A stretch of 64,000 nt of DNA from Halobacillus shinanisalinarum (GTDB taxonomy: Bacteria; Bacillota; Bacilli; Bacillales; Halobacillaceae), in the NCBI RefSeq assembly GCF_022919835.1, contig NZ_CP095074.1, positions 2,170,001-2,234,000 on the forward strand, in the 5' to 3' direction. This document shows positions 8,428 to 16,207 of the stretch, in pieces. Every line of letters starts with the position of its first letter. Positions within the stretch are counted from its first letter, which is position 1. Position numbers and translations under genes: made by a program. Under the pieces are notes generated by a model. That model searched no databases, had not been told where the DNA came from, and worked only from the letters and a program-made list of their open reading frames with translations.

Positions 8428-9200
8428 GAGGAAGAATCCTCTAGTTGCGATAGATTCATGGTCAGCGCATCGATAAAATGAGCAGCAAACGTTCCCGGTC
8501 CATTCACGCCAGGCTGAGAAGCAGCCTTCTCTGCTGCTAATCCGTAAAATTTCACCGCTGTATAAGCCTGTTTCAGAGGTGTACCTGTCGTTGATAAGCA
8601 AGCTGTAACAATTGATCCGAGCAAACAGCCTGCTCCAGTCACTTGCGAAAGCCAGGCATGCCCCGTTTGATTGCTAATCATCTCTTCCCCGTCTGAAATC
8701 ACATCCACTTTACCTGTCACAATAGCTATCGTGTCAAATTTATCAGCAACTTTTCGAGCGATCTCATCGGCATTGTCTGAATCGACAGAATCGACACCTT
8801 TTGTTTCTAAAGGCATCCCAACGAGATGAGCTAACTCGCCTGCATTTCCTTTAATGGCTGTAGGCTGCACTTCTGCTGCGATTCGCTGAAAAGCTTCCGT
8901 ACGAAACGTTGTTGCCGCCACACCAACCGGGTCAATCACGACAGGAATCCCTTTCTCATTCGCGGCTTTTCCAGCTAAAATCATTGCTTGAACCTGACCC
9001 TCTGTTAACGTACCCATATTGATCAATACACCATCAGATACATTCGCAATATCAGCTGCATCTTCCTTAGCCATCGCCATAATTGGTGAACCACCAAAGG
9101 CCAATAATCCATTGGCACTAAAGTTCATGACAACTTGGTTCGTTAAGTTATGAATTAGCGGCTGTTTCTCCCTTACTTCGGAAACAATATCTAAAGCCAT
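8424..9200 (-). CDS. thiM: Hydroxyethylthiazole kinase
   Basis: 258 aa. Phosphorylates 4-methyl-5-(2-hydroxyethyl)thiazole for salvage into thiamine. Ribokinase-like fold with PLIHNLTNQVVMNFSANGLLAFGGSPIM at the N-terminus, PVVIDPVGV and the anion-hole/catalytic region VTGAGCLLGS, where the Cys is typical of ThiM. Its start overlaps the thiD end by about 10 bp. Confidence 0.95.
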   Translation of the reverse strand: MALDIVSEVREKQPLIHNLTNQVVMNFSANGLLAFGGSPIMAMAKEDAADIANVSDGVLINMGTLTEGQVQAMILAGKAANEKGIPVVIDPVGVAATTFRTEAFQRIAAEVQPTAIKGNAGELAHLVGMPLETKGVDSVDSDNADEIARKVADKFDTIAIVTGKVDVISDGEEMISNQTGHAWLSQVTGAGCLLGSIVTACLSTTGTPLKQAYTAVKFYGLAAEKAASQPGVNGPGTFAAHFIDALTMNLSQLEDSSS

Positions 9201-10003
9201 TTGTTAAAAACCTCCTCGCGTGTAGCAAAGTGATTCGTCGGCCCGCTTCCATTACCTAGATCAAAGGAATGGCGAATCGCTTCCGTAACAAAATGCTTCG
9301 CTTGCTCGACAGCTTCTACCATAGGCGCTCCTTGACTTAAATAAGCCGTTATCGCTGCTGAATACGTACAGCCTGTTCCGTGGGTATTTTTCGTTTCAAT
9401 TCGTTCACTTGTAAAGGTATGAATCCCAGATCCATCATATAAAAAGTCAACCGCTTCTCCTTTTATATGACCACCTTTTACTAAGGCTGCACCAGCACCA
9501 AATCTAGTAACCATTTGCTGTGCCGCTTCCTTCATGTCCTCACCGCTCTCAATTGTTCCCCCTAAAATATCCTCTGCTTCAGGGATATTAGGTGTGACAA
9601 TCGAAGTTAGCGGCAGTAGATTCTCTCGAAGCCATACACGCGACTCCTCATCAATCAGAGGGTCACCGCTTTGGGCAACCATGACAGGGTCCATCACATA
9701 AGGTGCAGACAAGTTCGGAACCCACTCGGCAATCGCCTTCATCATACTAACATTTGAGATCATCCCTGTTTTGAAAGCATGTACAGGCATGTCAGAATAA
9801 ATCGCCTCAAGCTGATCTTTCAGCATCTCAATGGGAAGATGATGAACGCCACTCACGCCTGTTGTATTTTGAGCTACAACCGATGTGATCACACTCATCC
9901 CGTAGCTTTTTAGTTCTTGAAATGTCTTTAAATCGGCTTGAATGCCGGCACCACCGCTCGGGTCAGTGCCGGCAATCGTTAACGCACAAGAAACTTGCTT
10001 CAT
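9191..10003 (-). CDS. thiD: Hydroxymethylpyrimidine/phosphomethylpyrimidine kinase
   Basis: About 270 aa, ribokinase family. Catalyses the two phosphorylations HMP to HMP-P to HMP-PP. Motifs: ALTIAGTDPSGGAGIQADLK at the N-terminus, VMDPVMVAQSG, TPNIPEAE and the catalytic THGTGCTYSAAI near the C-terminus. I place the start at 10003: this ATG overlaps the tenA stop as ATGA and has GGGGAGGCGG upstream. An upstream in-frame start at 10033 would add ten residues. Confidence 0.94.
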   Translation of the reverse strand: MKQVSCALTIAGTDPSGGAGIQADLKTFQELKSYGMSVITSVVAQNTTGVSGVHHLPIEMLKDQLEAIYSDMPVHAFKTGMISNVSMMKAIAEWVPNLSAPYVMDPVMVAQSGDPLIDEESRVWLRENLLPLTSIVTPNIPEAEDILGGTIESGEDMKEAAQQMVTRFGAGAALVKGGHIKGEAVDFLYDGSGIHTFTSERIETKNTHGTGCTYSAAITAYLSQGAPMVEAVEQAKHFVTEAIRHSFDLGNGSGPTNHFATREEVFNKWL

Positions 10004-10689
10004 TTCGAACTCACCGCCTCCCCTGTCGGCCATTCTTCACAAGTGTACGCCATTTCCCAGAAATTCAATTCAAGTTGACAACTCTTTCGAAAGGCATCTC
10101 TCATTCTACGCAACTCAACCTCTGATGCTTCTTCGGCGAGCTCATCAAGGCGATCACACATGGCCATTGATAGCGTATCAAAATCCTCATTCGCGTAGAA
10201 CTCTATCCAAGGATAGAACGTGTGATTCGGTGTCGGCTGGTACTTTTTCATCAAGTGATTGCCGATTTCAACGTATGTCCAAGGGCATGGGAGTAATGCT
10301 GCCAGGATCTCACCAAGTCCGCCCATTTGCGCATGATACATCATGTGTTTAACGTAGTGGTCGGCTGTCGGCGGTAATGGGTAGCCTTGTAGTTCGTCAT
10401 AACCTATCCCAACGACATCACAGAAGTTGTGGTGTGGATGTGTTTCACTGTTTAAAACAAATCCTACTTGCTCACTGAAATAACCCATGTCACGGCGTTC
10501 GGTTGACTTTGATATCGCGACACCATACACGTGCATAAAAGCGTTTAAGTATTCGTAATCCGCTTTAATATAGTGGGCTAGAGCTTGTTCTGGAACCTCA
10601 CCCTTGCCGATCCCATCAACAAAAGGATGGTTAAAAATCGCTTCAAATAGTTCGTTATTTTCTTTTCTTAATGTTTCGGTAAATGTCAT
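10000..10689 (-). CDS. tenA: Thiaminase II / aminopyrimidine aminohydrolase TenA
   Basis: 229-aa all-helical TenA/THI-4 protein. It hydrolyses aminomethyl-pyrimidine degradation products of thiamine so that HMP can be salvaged by ThiD. Seen: HPFVDGIGKGEVP, YIKADYEYLNAF, the C-x-W segment CPWTYVEIG and YPWIEFYANEDF. One Cys lies in LLPCPW, the region of the catalytic cysteine. First gene after riboswitch 1; its AAGGAGG site lies in a hairpin (10697-10721). Confidence 0.94.
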   Translation of the reverse strand: MTFTETLRKENNELFEAIFNHPFVDGIGKGEVPEQALAHYIKADYEYLNAFMHVYGVAISKSTERRDMGYFSEQVGFVLNSETHPHHNFCDVVGIGYDELQGYPLPPTADHYVKHMMYHAQMGGLGEILAALLPCPWTYVEIGNHLMKKYQPTPNHTFYPWIEFYANEDFDTLSMAMCDRLDELAEEASEVELRRMRDAFRKSCQLELNFWEMAYTCEEWPTGEAVSSK

Positions 10690-10696
10690 AAATTTT

Positions 10697-10721
10697 GCCT
10701 CCTTATTTTTAAGAAGGAAGC
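10697..10721 (-). promoter_or_regulatory. Shine-Dalgarno-sequestering hairpin of TPP riboswitch 1
   Basis: On the minus strand GCTTCCTT pairs with AAGGAGGC (8 bp including one U-G pair), closing over the tenA ribosome site. No T tract follows, so the switch most likely controls translation initiation. The GCTTCC arm could instead pair with GGAAGT at the 3' side of the aptamer, giving an antisequestor. Confidence 0.6.
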
Positions 10722-10739
10722 TACTAAGAGTTTTTGTGA

Positions 10740-10830
10740 GGCTACTTCCCTTTCGCTGGTATTACCCAGATCAGGTTCCAAGGGACTAAGGAAGAATCCT
10801 TATCTCAGCGCACTCGCGCCCCTAGTAGTT
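10740..10830 (-). ncRNA. TPP riboswitch 1 (THI element), upstream of tenA-thiD-thiM-thiE
   Basis: On the minus strand it reads CTACTAGGGGCGCGAG, then GCTGAGATAAGG, then AACCTGATCTGGGTAATACC and AGCGAAAGGGAAGTAG, the conserved TPP aptamer order. It begins only about 9 bp after the thiW stop, so it is internal to the thi transcript. Confidence 0.93.
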
Positions 10831-10838
10831 TCCGAAAG

Positions 10839-11333
10839 TTATAGATTTGGTTGTGGGATAGCGTTCGATTGACGCATTTTTGATACGACAAATCCGCCGA
10901 TCAATGCGCCAGTTGTACTGCTGATAAGAAACGAGGGCAAAAAGGCTAGTGCTCCCACCGAACTGCCCATTAGTATGTTGGCATACGGCACGGAAAACAT
11001 AGCACCTATCATGCCAGTACCAATCACTTCCCCAGCCGCTGCGGTCCAGGGCTTTTTAGACCATTTGTAAAAGTAACCTGCGAGCAAGGCCCCTATCATA
11101 CCTCCCGGAAACGCAAGCAATGTTCCGAGTCCGAGTAGATTACGAAGCAGGCCGATCGTAAAAGCGATTCCGACTGCTGGGATCGGCCCAAGCGTGATGG
11201 CTGCCATCACATTGACGGCATGCTGCACAGGATAGGCTTTAGCAATACCAGCTGGAAACCAAAGCAACTGGGACCCAAGCGTTCCAATTGCTACAAATAC
11301 CGCCATCGTCGTTAAGAGACGGGTTCGATTCAC
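10839..11333 (-). CDS. thiW: ECF transporter S component ThiW (thiazole uptake)
   Basis: About 164 aa with five to six membrane helices. ThiW proteins are substrate-binding S components of energy-coupling factor transporters, predicted to import the thiazole moiety; thiM downstream would phosphorylate it. Seen: LGSQLLWFPAGIAKAYPVQHAVNVMAAITLGP and the Gly-rich helix AFPGGMIGALLAGYFY. I prefer the GTG at 11333, seven bases after AAAGGAGG, because the upstream ATG (11351) overlaps that ribosome site. Controlled by riboswitch 2. Confidence 0.9.
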   Translation of the reverse strand: MNRTRLLTTMAVFVAIGTLGSQLLWFPAGIAKAYPVQHAVNVMAAITLGPIPAVGIAFTIGLLRNLLGLGTLLAFPGGMIGALLAGYFYKWSKKPWTAAAGEVIGTGMIGAMFSVPYANILMGSSVGALAFLPSFLISSTTGALIGGFVVSKMRQSNAIPQPNL

Positions 11334-11372
11334 ATTTTCTCCTCCTTTCATTAAGGGAGTGGATTGAACACT

Positions 11373-11402
11373 AAAAAAGCCAGATCCTAGAGTGGACCTG
11401 GC
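11373..11402 (-). terminator. Riboswitch-controlled terminator before thiW
   Basis: On the minus strand GCCAGGTCC pairs with GGATCTGGC (9 bp, one G-U) and is followed by six T. It lies between the TPP aptamer (11437-11534) and thiW, the expected position of an expression-platform terminator. Confidence 0.85.
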
Positions 11403-11436
11403 TTCGAGTGGATAAAGTCATAAGACATTTCGTCTG

Positions 11437-11534
11437 ACTACTTCCCTCCGCTGGTGTTAACCAGATCAGGTTCATAAGAGTCGGAAAGCCTACTTGCTTT
11501 CCTCTCAGCCCACATTCGGGCCCCCCTAGTAGTT
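11437..11534 (-). ncRNA. TPP riboswitch 2, upstream of thiW
   Basis: Minus strand: CTACTAGGGGGGCCCGAA, GGGCTGAGAGGAAAGC, GAACCTGATCTGGTTAACAC and CAGCGGAGGGAAGTAG, all conserved TPP-aptamer blocks. An intrinsic terminator follows at 11373-11402, so control is likely by premature termination. Confidence 0.94.
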
Positions 11535-11593
11535 TTACTTCCTATTCGCTTGGTTGCTTTCATCATAACAAAGCATTTTACGTTTGTCACCGT

Positions 11594-13279
11594 TTACTCT
11601 TCTACTTTTTTTAGCATCCATAACCTGACACTAAGCTCAAGCAAAAACAAGTCATCCGAATTTAACAGTGATAATCCTGTTAATTGCTCAATGTTACGCA
11701 GTCTGTGGAGTAAAGATTGACGATGCAAAGTCAAGGCCCTCGCTGTTTGACTCACGTTACTGTTATATTTGTTATAAACGATAAACGTCTGAATGAGATC
11801 GGTCTGCCGCTTCTGGTCATATTCTATTAAAGGCTGCAGCGTATCTTTTACAATGCTTTCTATTTCTTTTTCATGGGATAGGGCCATGAGAAGTCTGTTC
11901 ATTCGGGTATCACTAAAAAAGGTACGGTTTCCTTCCTCATGCTGTTGCTTTCCAATATTTAAAGCGGTTACGGCCTCTTCATAGCTTTGGTGGAAGGAAA
12001 GAAACCCTTTATTGTGAAAGGATATTCCCCAGGAAATATTTATTCCTGCAAGCAACTCATTTAATCGTCGTTCGATAAGGTCTAGAAATTGATTACTTGT
12101 TTCCACATAAGGATGGCTATCTGCCTCCAAGTAGACAATTACTTCTCCATCCTCAAATGTCGTCATCGTTCGCCTTTTCAAGACCTCGCCAGCATGGGTG
12201 ACCTCTTTTTGAATATAATAATTGCGACTGTGCATTGAAGAGGATAGTACTGAATGATCTGTTGATCCAATAAGGTTATCTACCTTTTTCTTGAAGCGGA
12301 TAGAACCGACAAGACAAATGTATGGAAGAGTCAAATCATAGCCTAGCAATTGAGCTTTTGACAATATTTGTTTATCTAAGTTTATATCATTCTTGGCTAG
12401 ATCCAATAAGAAATGATCTCTAAGCCGGATTTCTGTCATTTCAATGGCATCTTCTTTTACAAAATATAGAGCACTAGCTGTTAGCGCATGTTCCAGAATG
12501 TTTAGGACAGGCCATGTTAATTCTGCATCGTCTTTTGGCTGAAAGAGAAGGTAGCCTTGTTTTTTATGATTAGACAGGATAGTAAGTTGATAGCAGTATT
12601 GCTCACCGATCTTATATTCTTCAATGTAATGATAAAGAGGGTGGTCACGAAACGGTGTTCCCTCAGCCGGAATGAGTTCGTAATCCCCTTCAACTACTCC
12701 GTTCAAGACATCGATTATTCTCTGATCAAAATCATAATTAGCACGCAAAATTTTATTGTGGTCACTGATCGCGACAGGAATCCTCGAATGGTGATAAAGA
12801 ATGGTCATGATCTCTTGCAAGCCTTTTCCATTTAGCACACAATTAATCAATTCTTGTCTGATTCCTTCGGCTTGCTTTTGTTCAGCTTCCTTCTCTTTGC
12901 TAATTTCAATTAATACATCCTGCAAAATATCTCCGAAGCGGACGTCCCATGGAATTTCGATGATGATAAAATCCTGGTCGAAAGCAAGCTGTTGAATGCG
13001 ATCAGGAATCTTAAAAATGTGCCGTCCTGTAGCAAAGGCGAGTACAGACGCGCCCGATTGCATAACATCCTTTACATAGGTTTCTAAACAATTAGGGTCG
13101 TCGCCACAACCAATTCCTGTACTAAGTACAAATTCGTTTTTTCGAACAAAATTCTCTACCGGTGTTTCAATGACGGAGATCCACTCCACATGATTAGTTT
13201 CTACATGCTCTTGCCCTACATGGACTTTCGCCGACTTCATTACAGGTAATTGTAAGATATCCTTCACAGTTATTCCCAT
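11594..13279 (-). CDS. PucR-family transcriptional regulator
   Basis: 561 aa. The N-terminus (about 1-125) is a PucR-type ligand-sensing domain (GITVKDILQLPVMKSAKVHV ... ASVLAFATGRH). A central coupling domain follows, then a C-terminal PucR/CdaR helix-turn-helix (about 490-550) with VSQTARALTLHRQSLLHRLR. Family members govern purine, GABA, sugar-acid or ectoine catabolism. It lies 18 bp downstream of the eutB-like gene in the same direction, so regulation of hydroxyectoine use is a reasonable guess, not shown. Confidence 0.85.
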   Translation of the reverse strand: MGITVKDILQLPVMKSAKVHVGQEHVETNHVEWISVIETPVENFVRKNEFVLSTGIGCGDDPNCLETYVKDVMQSGASVLAFATGRHIFKIPDRIQQLAFDQDFIIIEIPWDVRFGDILQDVLIEISKEKEAEQKQAEGIRQELINCVLNGKGLQEIMTILYHHSRIPVAISDHNKILRANYDFDQRIIDVLNGVVEGDYELIPAEGTPFRDHPLYHYIEEYKIGEQYCYQLTILSNHKKQGYLLFQPKDDAELTWPVLNILEHALTASALYFVKEDAIEMTEIRLRDHFLLDLAKNDINLDKQILSKAQLLGYDLTLPYICLVGSIRFKKKVDNLIGSTDHSVLSSSMHSRNYYIQKEVTHAGEVLKRRTMTTFEDGEVIVYLEADSHPYVETSNQFLDLIERRLNELLAGINISWGISFHNKGFLSFHQSYEEAVTALNIGKQQHEEGNRTFFSDTRMNRLLMALSHEKEIESIVKDTLQPLIEYDQKRQTDLIQTFIVYNKYNSNVSQTARALTLHRQSLLHRLRNIEQLTGLSLLNSDDLFLLELSVRLWMLKKVEE

Positions 13280-13297
13280 CCATCACACCCCGCAAGC

Positions 13298-14265
13298 TTA
13301 TCTAGTTTTAATCAACTCACGCACCGTTTCATGGTCGACATTATTACCACTGACAATCACCACAACCGTACGCCCATCTCCACTCTCTTCTAATAGCAGC
13401 TGGCCGATTCCTGCACCTGCAGCTCCCTCTATCACCATTTTATGATGCTCCATCATAAACAATACCCCTTCTGAAATTGCCTTTTCAGAGAGCAGAAGGC
13501 TTTCATCCATATATTCCTGGGTTAATGAAAAGGTGTATTCGTTATGCGGCCCAATCCCACCTAACAAACTGTCTGCCAGCGTAGAGGACTCAGCCATTTT
13601 TACGGGGTGTCCTTGTTTAAGACTTTCATGCATCACAGCAGATTTCTCCATCGTAACACCAGTGACACGAATAGAAGACTCGATGGATTTCAACGTATAA
13701 GCAATCCCAGAGAGCAAGCCTCCACCTGAGAGCGGAACAATCACTTCGTCTATATTAGGACATTGTTCCATAACTTCAAGTCCAATCGTTCCCTGCCCTG
13801 CAATGATATCAAGGTCATCGAAGGGTTTTATCACAGAAACACCTTGTTCCCTTTCCAGCTGATAGCAATAGTCCTCGGCGTCATCCTGATTGTCTCCAAC
13901 GACAATCACTTCTGCTCCAAGCTGCTTCAGCCTATTCACTTTTCCCTTAGGAACACGCGATGAGATGCATACGATTGAACGAACACCAAGCTGTTTTGCC
14001 ACATAGGCAACAGCAATTCCATGATTCCCTGTCGAAAATGTCGCCACGCCTTTTTGCTGTTCTTTTAAAGAAAGAGAAAGGATTTTGTTGGCTGCTCCTC
14101 TTAGTTTAAAAGCCCCGTAGGCTGCTCGTTTTCAAGCTTTAGATATACATGATCTCCTGTGTGCTTCGACAATGGTTCAGAGTAAATGAGCCGTGTTTGG
14201 GCAGCAATACCAGTGATGCGCTGCTTTGCCTTCCAGATGCTCCTCAAGGATAGCTCTTTGCTCAA
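13298..14265 (-). pseudogene. eutB: EutB-like hydroxyectoine-utilization dehydratase (threonine dehydratase family), frameshifted
   Basis: PLP-dependent fold-type II dehydratase, about 322 codons when repaired. The intact 3' part (from 14047) has STGNHGIAVAY, GQGTIGLEVME, VPLSGGGLLSGIA and GVTMEKSAVMHESLKQG, the last typical of EutB. Upstream, another frame carries the N-terminus (IWKAKQRITGIAAQTRLIYS ... LKLENEQPTG) from a TTG at 14265 with a GGGAGGG site. The frames switch at a C4 run (14113-14116): one extra base restores PTG-AFKLRGAANKIL, which contains the PLP lysine. Read literally, the protein lacks that lysine and would be inactive. Substrate is inferred from family resemblance; catabolic serine/threonine dehydratase is the alternative. 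Confidence 0.75.
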
Positions 14266-14358
14266 GGTGAAGCCCTCCCCTTGTTGATAAATTGGTCAGA
14301 TTTTTCAGACAATGTAACATAAAAATAAAGATCATACCATAATGGTGGATGATCTCGG

Positions 14359-14952
14359 TTATTTTTTAATTAGAGATTGGATTATGACTTTTTGTAAATG
14401 GTGCAAATCACTCACTGATTCAATACTAGCGTGAAGTACTTGTTCGCGCGGCATCACTGCCCAGTCCAGATTGTACCCCGCTTCTAAAGCCAAACAGCGA
14501 ATGAACTCACGCAAGCTTCGTCCATTACCCTCACGAAAAGGATGCAGTACATTCAATTCAGCCATGAAATAAGTAAGATGCTCAGCTAACTGCTTGCCTT
14601 CAGCCTGTTCCCAGTCAACTGCTATTAAGTCGGCGAAAATTGAATCAGACGCTTCCCGAATGAATGAGGCTTGAGCAAAGGAGAAACCATCTTTAGTAAT
14701 GTTCTCCGTTCTTAACTCCCCAGCAAATGGATATAGATCTTTAAAAATATATTCATGGATTCTTTGCAGATGACGCAAATCAAATTCACCAAGTATAGGT
14801 GATTCTTGCAATTCAGACAAACGTTGTGTAGCTAACATCGTTTCCATACTTTCGAGTTGCCGGTCATCCATAAGATCATAATGATTGATCAAAATAGACG
14901 TGCCTGCATAACAATAGCGGGAGGATCCACTCCCATACCTTGAGTTAGGCAT
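14359..14952 (-). CDS. Fic domain AMPylase (toxin)
   Basis: 197 aa. The complete core motif HPFREGNGR (residues 137-145) is present, followed by SLREF; upstream are the FIC flap region and LYPFAGELR. Fic proteins transfer AMP from ATP to hydroxyl side chains of target proteins (gyrase/topoisomerase IV for FicT toxins). The small gene immediately upstream encodes a VbhA-like inhibitor with the S-x3-E-G motif, so this is a class I Fic toxin-antitoxin pair. Starts at 14952, overlapping the antitoxin stop by 8 bp. Confidence 0.9.
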   Translation of the reverse strand: MPNSRYGSGSSRYCYAGTSILINHYDLMDDRQLESMETMLATQRLSELQESPILGEFDLRHLQRIHEYIFKDLYPFAGELRTENITKDGFSFAQASFIREASDSIFADLIAVDWEQAEGKQLAEHLTYFMAELNVLHPFREGNGRSLREFIRCLALEAGYNLDWAVMPREQVLHASIESVSDLHHLQKVIIQSLIKK

Positions 14953-15124
14953 GGCGAGATAATTCCAGTGCCCGCTTTAAAAATTCCTTATGTGAGATTA
15001 CACCGGTTAAACATTTCTTCACTAAGATTTCCTGCGCTTGATTTAAGCTTAAGCCCTCGATGGCCATTGAAGCTTTTGCAGAATGCATCAAGTGTTCTGC
15101 CTTCTCTTCGGAACGAACGTCCAT
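14945..15124 (-). CDS. VbhA-like antitoxin of the Fic toxin
   Basis: 59-aa protein starting at 15124 after GGAGGGTG. It contains SAKASMAIEGLSLNQAQEIL, in which Ser19-x3-Glu23-Gly24 matches the Fic inhibition motif (S/T)xxxE(G/N). In this family the Glu pairs with the second Arg of the Fic motif and blocks productive ATP binding. The rest is helical with a C-terminal KEFLKRALELSRHA. Translationally coupled to fic (8-bp overlap). Confidence 0.85.
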   Translation of the reverse strand: MDVRSEEKAEHLMHSAKASMAIEGLSLNQAQEILVKKCLTGVISHKEFLKRALELSRHA

Positions 15125-15221
15125 TCATACACCCTCCGACTTTGTAATTCTATTATTAATTATACTACATTTCGGTATTAAAATACAGCCAATCGTTCGA
15201 CAAAAACTGGCTGTTACAGGG

Positions 15222-16076
15222 TTATGAGGTCTTTTTCTTAGAGGTTGATTTCTTCGTCGTTTTCTTTTTAGGTTCTGCCTTTTTAGGTGCCACTTTCTTT
15301 TTATCTTTTGACTCATCAAGTGATTTTTCTAATGCTGCCATAAGATCTGTTACATTATCTGGACGTTTCTTGTCCTTAGCCGTTGTTACTTCTTCATTAT
15401 TTCGTTTCGCCTCAATTAACTCCATCAAGGCCGTACGGTATTCATCATTATATTTTTCCGGCTCAAATTCAGCTGTCAGCTGATCAATTAAGGCTACGGC
15501 TGTATCTACTTCTTTTTTGCTTAACTCGGTTTGCTCAGGAACGTTAGGCACATCCGCAACATTCCTTACCTCATCTGGATAATGAATCGTCTCCATAATC
15601 AATGTATCTTGATATAATCTTACTATTGCCAACTGCTCCTTGGAACGGATAATGATTTTGGCAATACCTATTTTCCCTGTGTCTTTTAAAGCCTTTCTGA
15701 GGAGGCTGTAGGCTTTCGTCCCCCCACTATTTGGGGACATAAAATAACTTTTCTCAAAATATATCGGATCGATTTCTTCAAGCTTAACAAAATCAAGAAT
15801 CTCAACGGATTTGTCCTCTTGTTCTTTCTTAAGGTTTTCTAAGTCCTCTGGGTCGAGTACAACAAATTTATTTTTGGCATATTCATAAGCCTTTACTATA
15901 TCCTCGTTGTTAACTTCCTCTTCACAAACAGGACATCTTCTCTTATATTCAATTGGAGACTTACACTTTTCATGTAACTGGCGCAATTTAATGTCTTTGT
16001 TTTCCGTTGCAGCGTGCAATTTAATCGGAATGTTTACAAGCCCGAAACTAATCGTACCCTTCCACATTGTATGCAT
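15222..16076 (-). CDS. ku: Ku protein, non-homologous end joining
   Basis: 284 aa. Bacterial Ku core (about 1-225) beginning MHTMWKGTISFGLVNIPIKL and containing CPVCEEEVNNEDIVKAYEYA and the ring region YFMSPNSGGTKAYSLLRKAL. The C-terminal tail is nearly all Lys, with repeated KKK and KAEPKK blocks, as in other bacterial Ku proteins where it aids DNA binding. Homodimer that loads on double-strand ends and recruits LigD, encoded divergently 130 bp away. In B. subtilis the pair acts in spores; I found no clear SigG promoter here. Confidence 0.95.
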   Translation of the reverse strand: MHTMWKGTISFGLVNIPIKLHAATENKDIKLRQLHEKCKSPIEYKRRCPVCEEEVNNEDIVKAYEYAKNKFVVLDPEDLENLKKEQEDKSVEILDFVKLEEIDPIYFEKSYFMSPNSGGTKAYSLLRKALKDTGKIGIAKIIIRSKEQLAIVRLYQDTLIMETIHYPDEVRNVADVPNVPEQTELSKKEVDTAVALIDQLTAEFEPEKYNDEYRTALMELIEAKRNNEEVTTAKDKKRPDNVTDLMAALEKSLDESKDKKKVAPKKAEPKKKTTKKSTSKKKTS

Positions 16077-16207
16077 TTCTTTCGCCCCTTTTCTAGCTCG
16101 GCGTCTAAACGCCTGCTCTTTGCTATTAGCTTTTACTTCAATGATAAAATTATGACTAAAAACTGTTCACTCGCTCAAAATAATCAGTAGAAAAGAAGGT
16201 GAGAGAT

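Noticed and set aside
9942..10352. 136-aa plus-strand frame opposite thiD/tenA
   Set aside because: Antisense to two clearly recognised overlapping genes.
15125..15319. 64-aa Lys/Arg-rich minus-strand frame
   Set aside because: Alternate frame of the Lys-rich Ku tail.
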